Assembly (NCBI GenBank): GCA_013202535.1
Contig: JABMRP010000924.1
Span: 1-6,529 of the forward strand
Source of the DNA: Planctomycetota bacterium
GTDB lineage: Bacteria; Planctomycetota; Planctomycetia; Pirellulales; Thermoguttaceae
DNA length: 6,529 nt
Direction: 5' to 3'
A model generated the notes under the pieces. That model saw only the letters and a program-made list of their open reading frames with translations, had not been told where the DNA came from and searched no databases. The translations under genes and the position numbers were made by a program. How positions within the stretch are numbered: position 1 is the first letter of the stretch; each line of letters begins with the position of its first letter. Shown here piece after piece: positions 5,565 through 6,529 of the stretch.

Positions 5565-6529
5565 ATGAATTGCACGTATCGTACTTTCCTGGCCGTCGTC
5601 GTCAGTGCTGCTATCGCCGCCACATGTTGGCCCTGCCGCGCCGCCGACCGGCCCGCGTTGCAGGAAGCCTCTTACGCCGTGGTTGTGAAAAAGTCGACCG
5701 CCGAGGATGCCCAGTGGCAGAAGGTGGTCGCCGCACTGAAGGGCAAACACAATGCATCGATCATCACGTACGACGCGTCGGTCGACGAGTCGCTCGACGC
5801 GCTGAAGCAGGACTTTCCCCGCTACACCTGCTTCGTAGCCAAGCCGGAAGACGCCGGGCGGGCGTTCGTCGCCCAGGTTCACCAACTGACCCGCAAGCTC
5901 GATAGCGATCCGTACACCGACACGTTCTGGGGCATTCTTACCGGCTACGACGCGGACAACGCACTGGCAATCGCCGGCCACGGCGAGCCGCTGGTCGTGA
6001 AGAAAGTTGCCTCGGGCACCGAGTTCGCGACCGAGATGGTCACCGAGGGTCAGTGGTACGACGAACTGGTTAAGAACAAGCACGTCAAGAAGGAGCCGGG
6101 CGGCAAGGCGGAAGAACTGAAAGGCCCCGACGACACCACCAAGGTCCTGGTCGACCTGCTCAACGACTACAAGGCCGACCTGATGATCACCTCCGGTCAC
6201 GCGAGCGAACGTGATTGGAACATCGGCTTCCGATTCCGCAGCGGCCAGTTTCGGTGCGCGGACGGCCGGCTGTATGGTTTGGATACGCAGAGGGCCAAGC
6301 ATCCGATCGACTCCCCCAATCCAAAGGTCTATATGCCGATCGGCAATTGCCTGATGGGTCACATCCCGGACCGCGATGCGATGGCTCTGGCCTGGATGAA
6401 CTCGGCGGGCGTGACGCAGATGCTTGGCTACACAATCCCGACCGGGTACGGGTACGGCGGGTGGGGGTGCCTCGATTACTTCGTCGAGCAACCCGGCCGC
6501 TACACGTTCAACGAAGCGTTTCTGGCAAA
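5565..6529 (+). CDS. Secreted clan CD (C25/gingipain-like) cysteine peptidase candidate, 3' end outside the window
   Basis: The frame from ATG 5565 stays open to the right edge, giving 321 residues of a longer protein. Residues 1-26 are a signal peptide (hydrophobic core about 8-20, cleavage near CRA-A), so export is expected. The following region alternates strands and helices: SYAVVVKK (36-43), SIITYD (65-70), an RYTCFVAKPEDAGRAF block (86-101) and DPYTDTFWGILTGYDADNA (115-133). Then LMITSGHASERDWNIGFRFR (206-225) carries H212 after a hydrophobic strand. VYMPIGNCLMGHI (255-267) carries C262 after a second strand, followed by a helix AMALAWMNSAGV and then QMLGYTIPTGYGYGGWG. A strand-Gly-His and a strand-Asn/Asp-Cys about 50 residues apart is the layout of clan CD peptidases, and the 'AxAWMxxAGVxxMxGYT' region recalls the C25 segment after the catalytic Cys. 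The catalytic role is inferred. I know no characterised member of this exact type. It is unrelated in sequence to its neighbours. Confidence 0.65.
   Translation, partial: MNCTYRTFLAVVVSAAIAATCWPCRAADRPALQEASYAVVVKKSTAEDAQWQKVVAALKGKHNASIITYDASVDESLDALKQDFPRYTCFVAKPEDAGRAFVAQVHQLTRKLDSDPYTDTFWGILTGYDADNALAIAGHGEPLVVKKVASGTEFATEMVTEGQWYDELVKNKHVKKEPGGKAEELKGPDDTTKVLVDLLNDYKADLMITSGHASERDWNIGFRFRSGQFRCADGRLYGLDTQRAKHPIDSPNPKVYMPIGNCLMGHIPDRDAMALAWMNSAGVTQMLGYTIPTGYGYGGWGCLDYFVEQPGRYTFNEAFLA

Noticed and set aside
5541..6491. A 316-codon open frame on the - strand across the secreted peptidase-like gene
   Set aside because: The + strand frame has a strong SD site, signal peptide and ordered motifs. 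The antisense translation has no such support and also crosses the + strand leader.

Overview
The window looks like a GC-rich chromosomal piece from a member of the Planctomycetota. This is inferred from gene content only: a secreted DUF6807 (PmoA-like) protein, an arylsulfatase-type N-terminus, a C-terminal membrane anchor of the planctomycete VWA/BatA type, and a secreted protein that resembles clan CD cysteine peptidases. No RNA gene, CRISPR array, insertion sequence or attachment site is visible.

Left block, + strand (2-2282): the 3' part of a cupin protein that enters from the left edge, then a complete secreted DUF6807 protein 33 bp downstream, then the first 60-70 residues of a sulfatase behind its own Shine-Dalgarno (SD) site. 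The close spacing suggests one transcription unit. The sulfatase stops being a sulfatase near 2246 and never regains that homology.

Middle block, - strand (2259-5049): a two-gene operon transcribed leftward, a tungsten aldehyde:ferredoxin oxidoreductase (AOR, 616 aa) followed after 52 bp by a DapA/N-acetylneuraminate-lyase family aldolase (295 aa). Both look complete, with catalytic residues in place. An aldolase of this family can release an aldehyde, which an AOR could oxidise to the acid with ferredoxin as electron acceptor, so the pair may be one catabolic step. Its substrate is unknown.

Right block, + strand (about 5226-6529): first a short stretch that reads as the C-terminal end of a VWA/BatA-like membrane protein whose 5' part is missing, ending at 5429 and followed by a perfect 9-bp GC hairpin. 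Then a secreted protein with a clear SD site and signal peptide runs off the right edge. It carries a His/Cys pair placed as in clan CD (gingipain/C25-like) peptidases.

The main structural observation is that the AOR-aldolase block is bracketed by two unrelated truncated + strand genes: a 5' sulfatase fragment on the left and a 3' VWA-protein fragment on the right. This suggests the block replaced older sequence by recombination and deletion, or that the contig contains an assembly join. Read mapping or PCR across about 2235-2262 and 5130-5235 would separate these.
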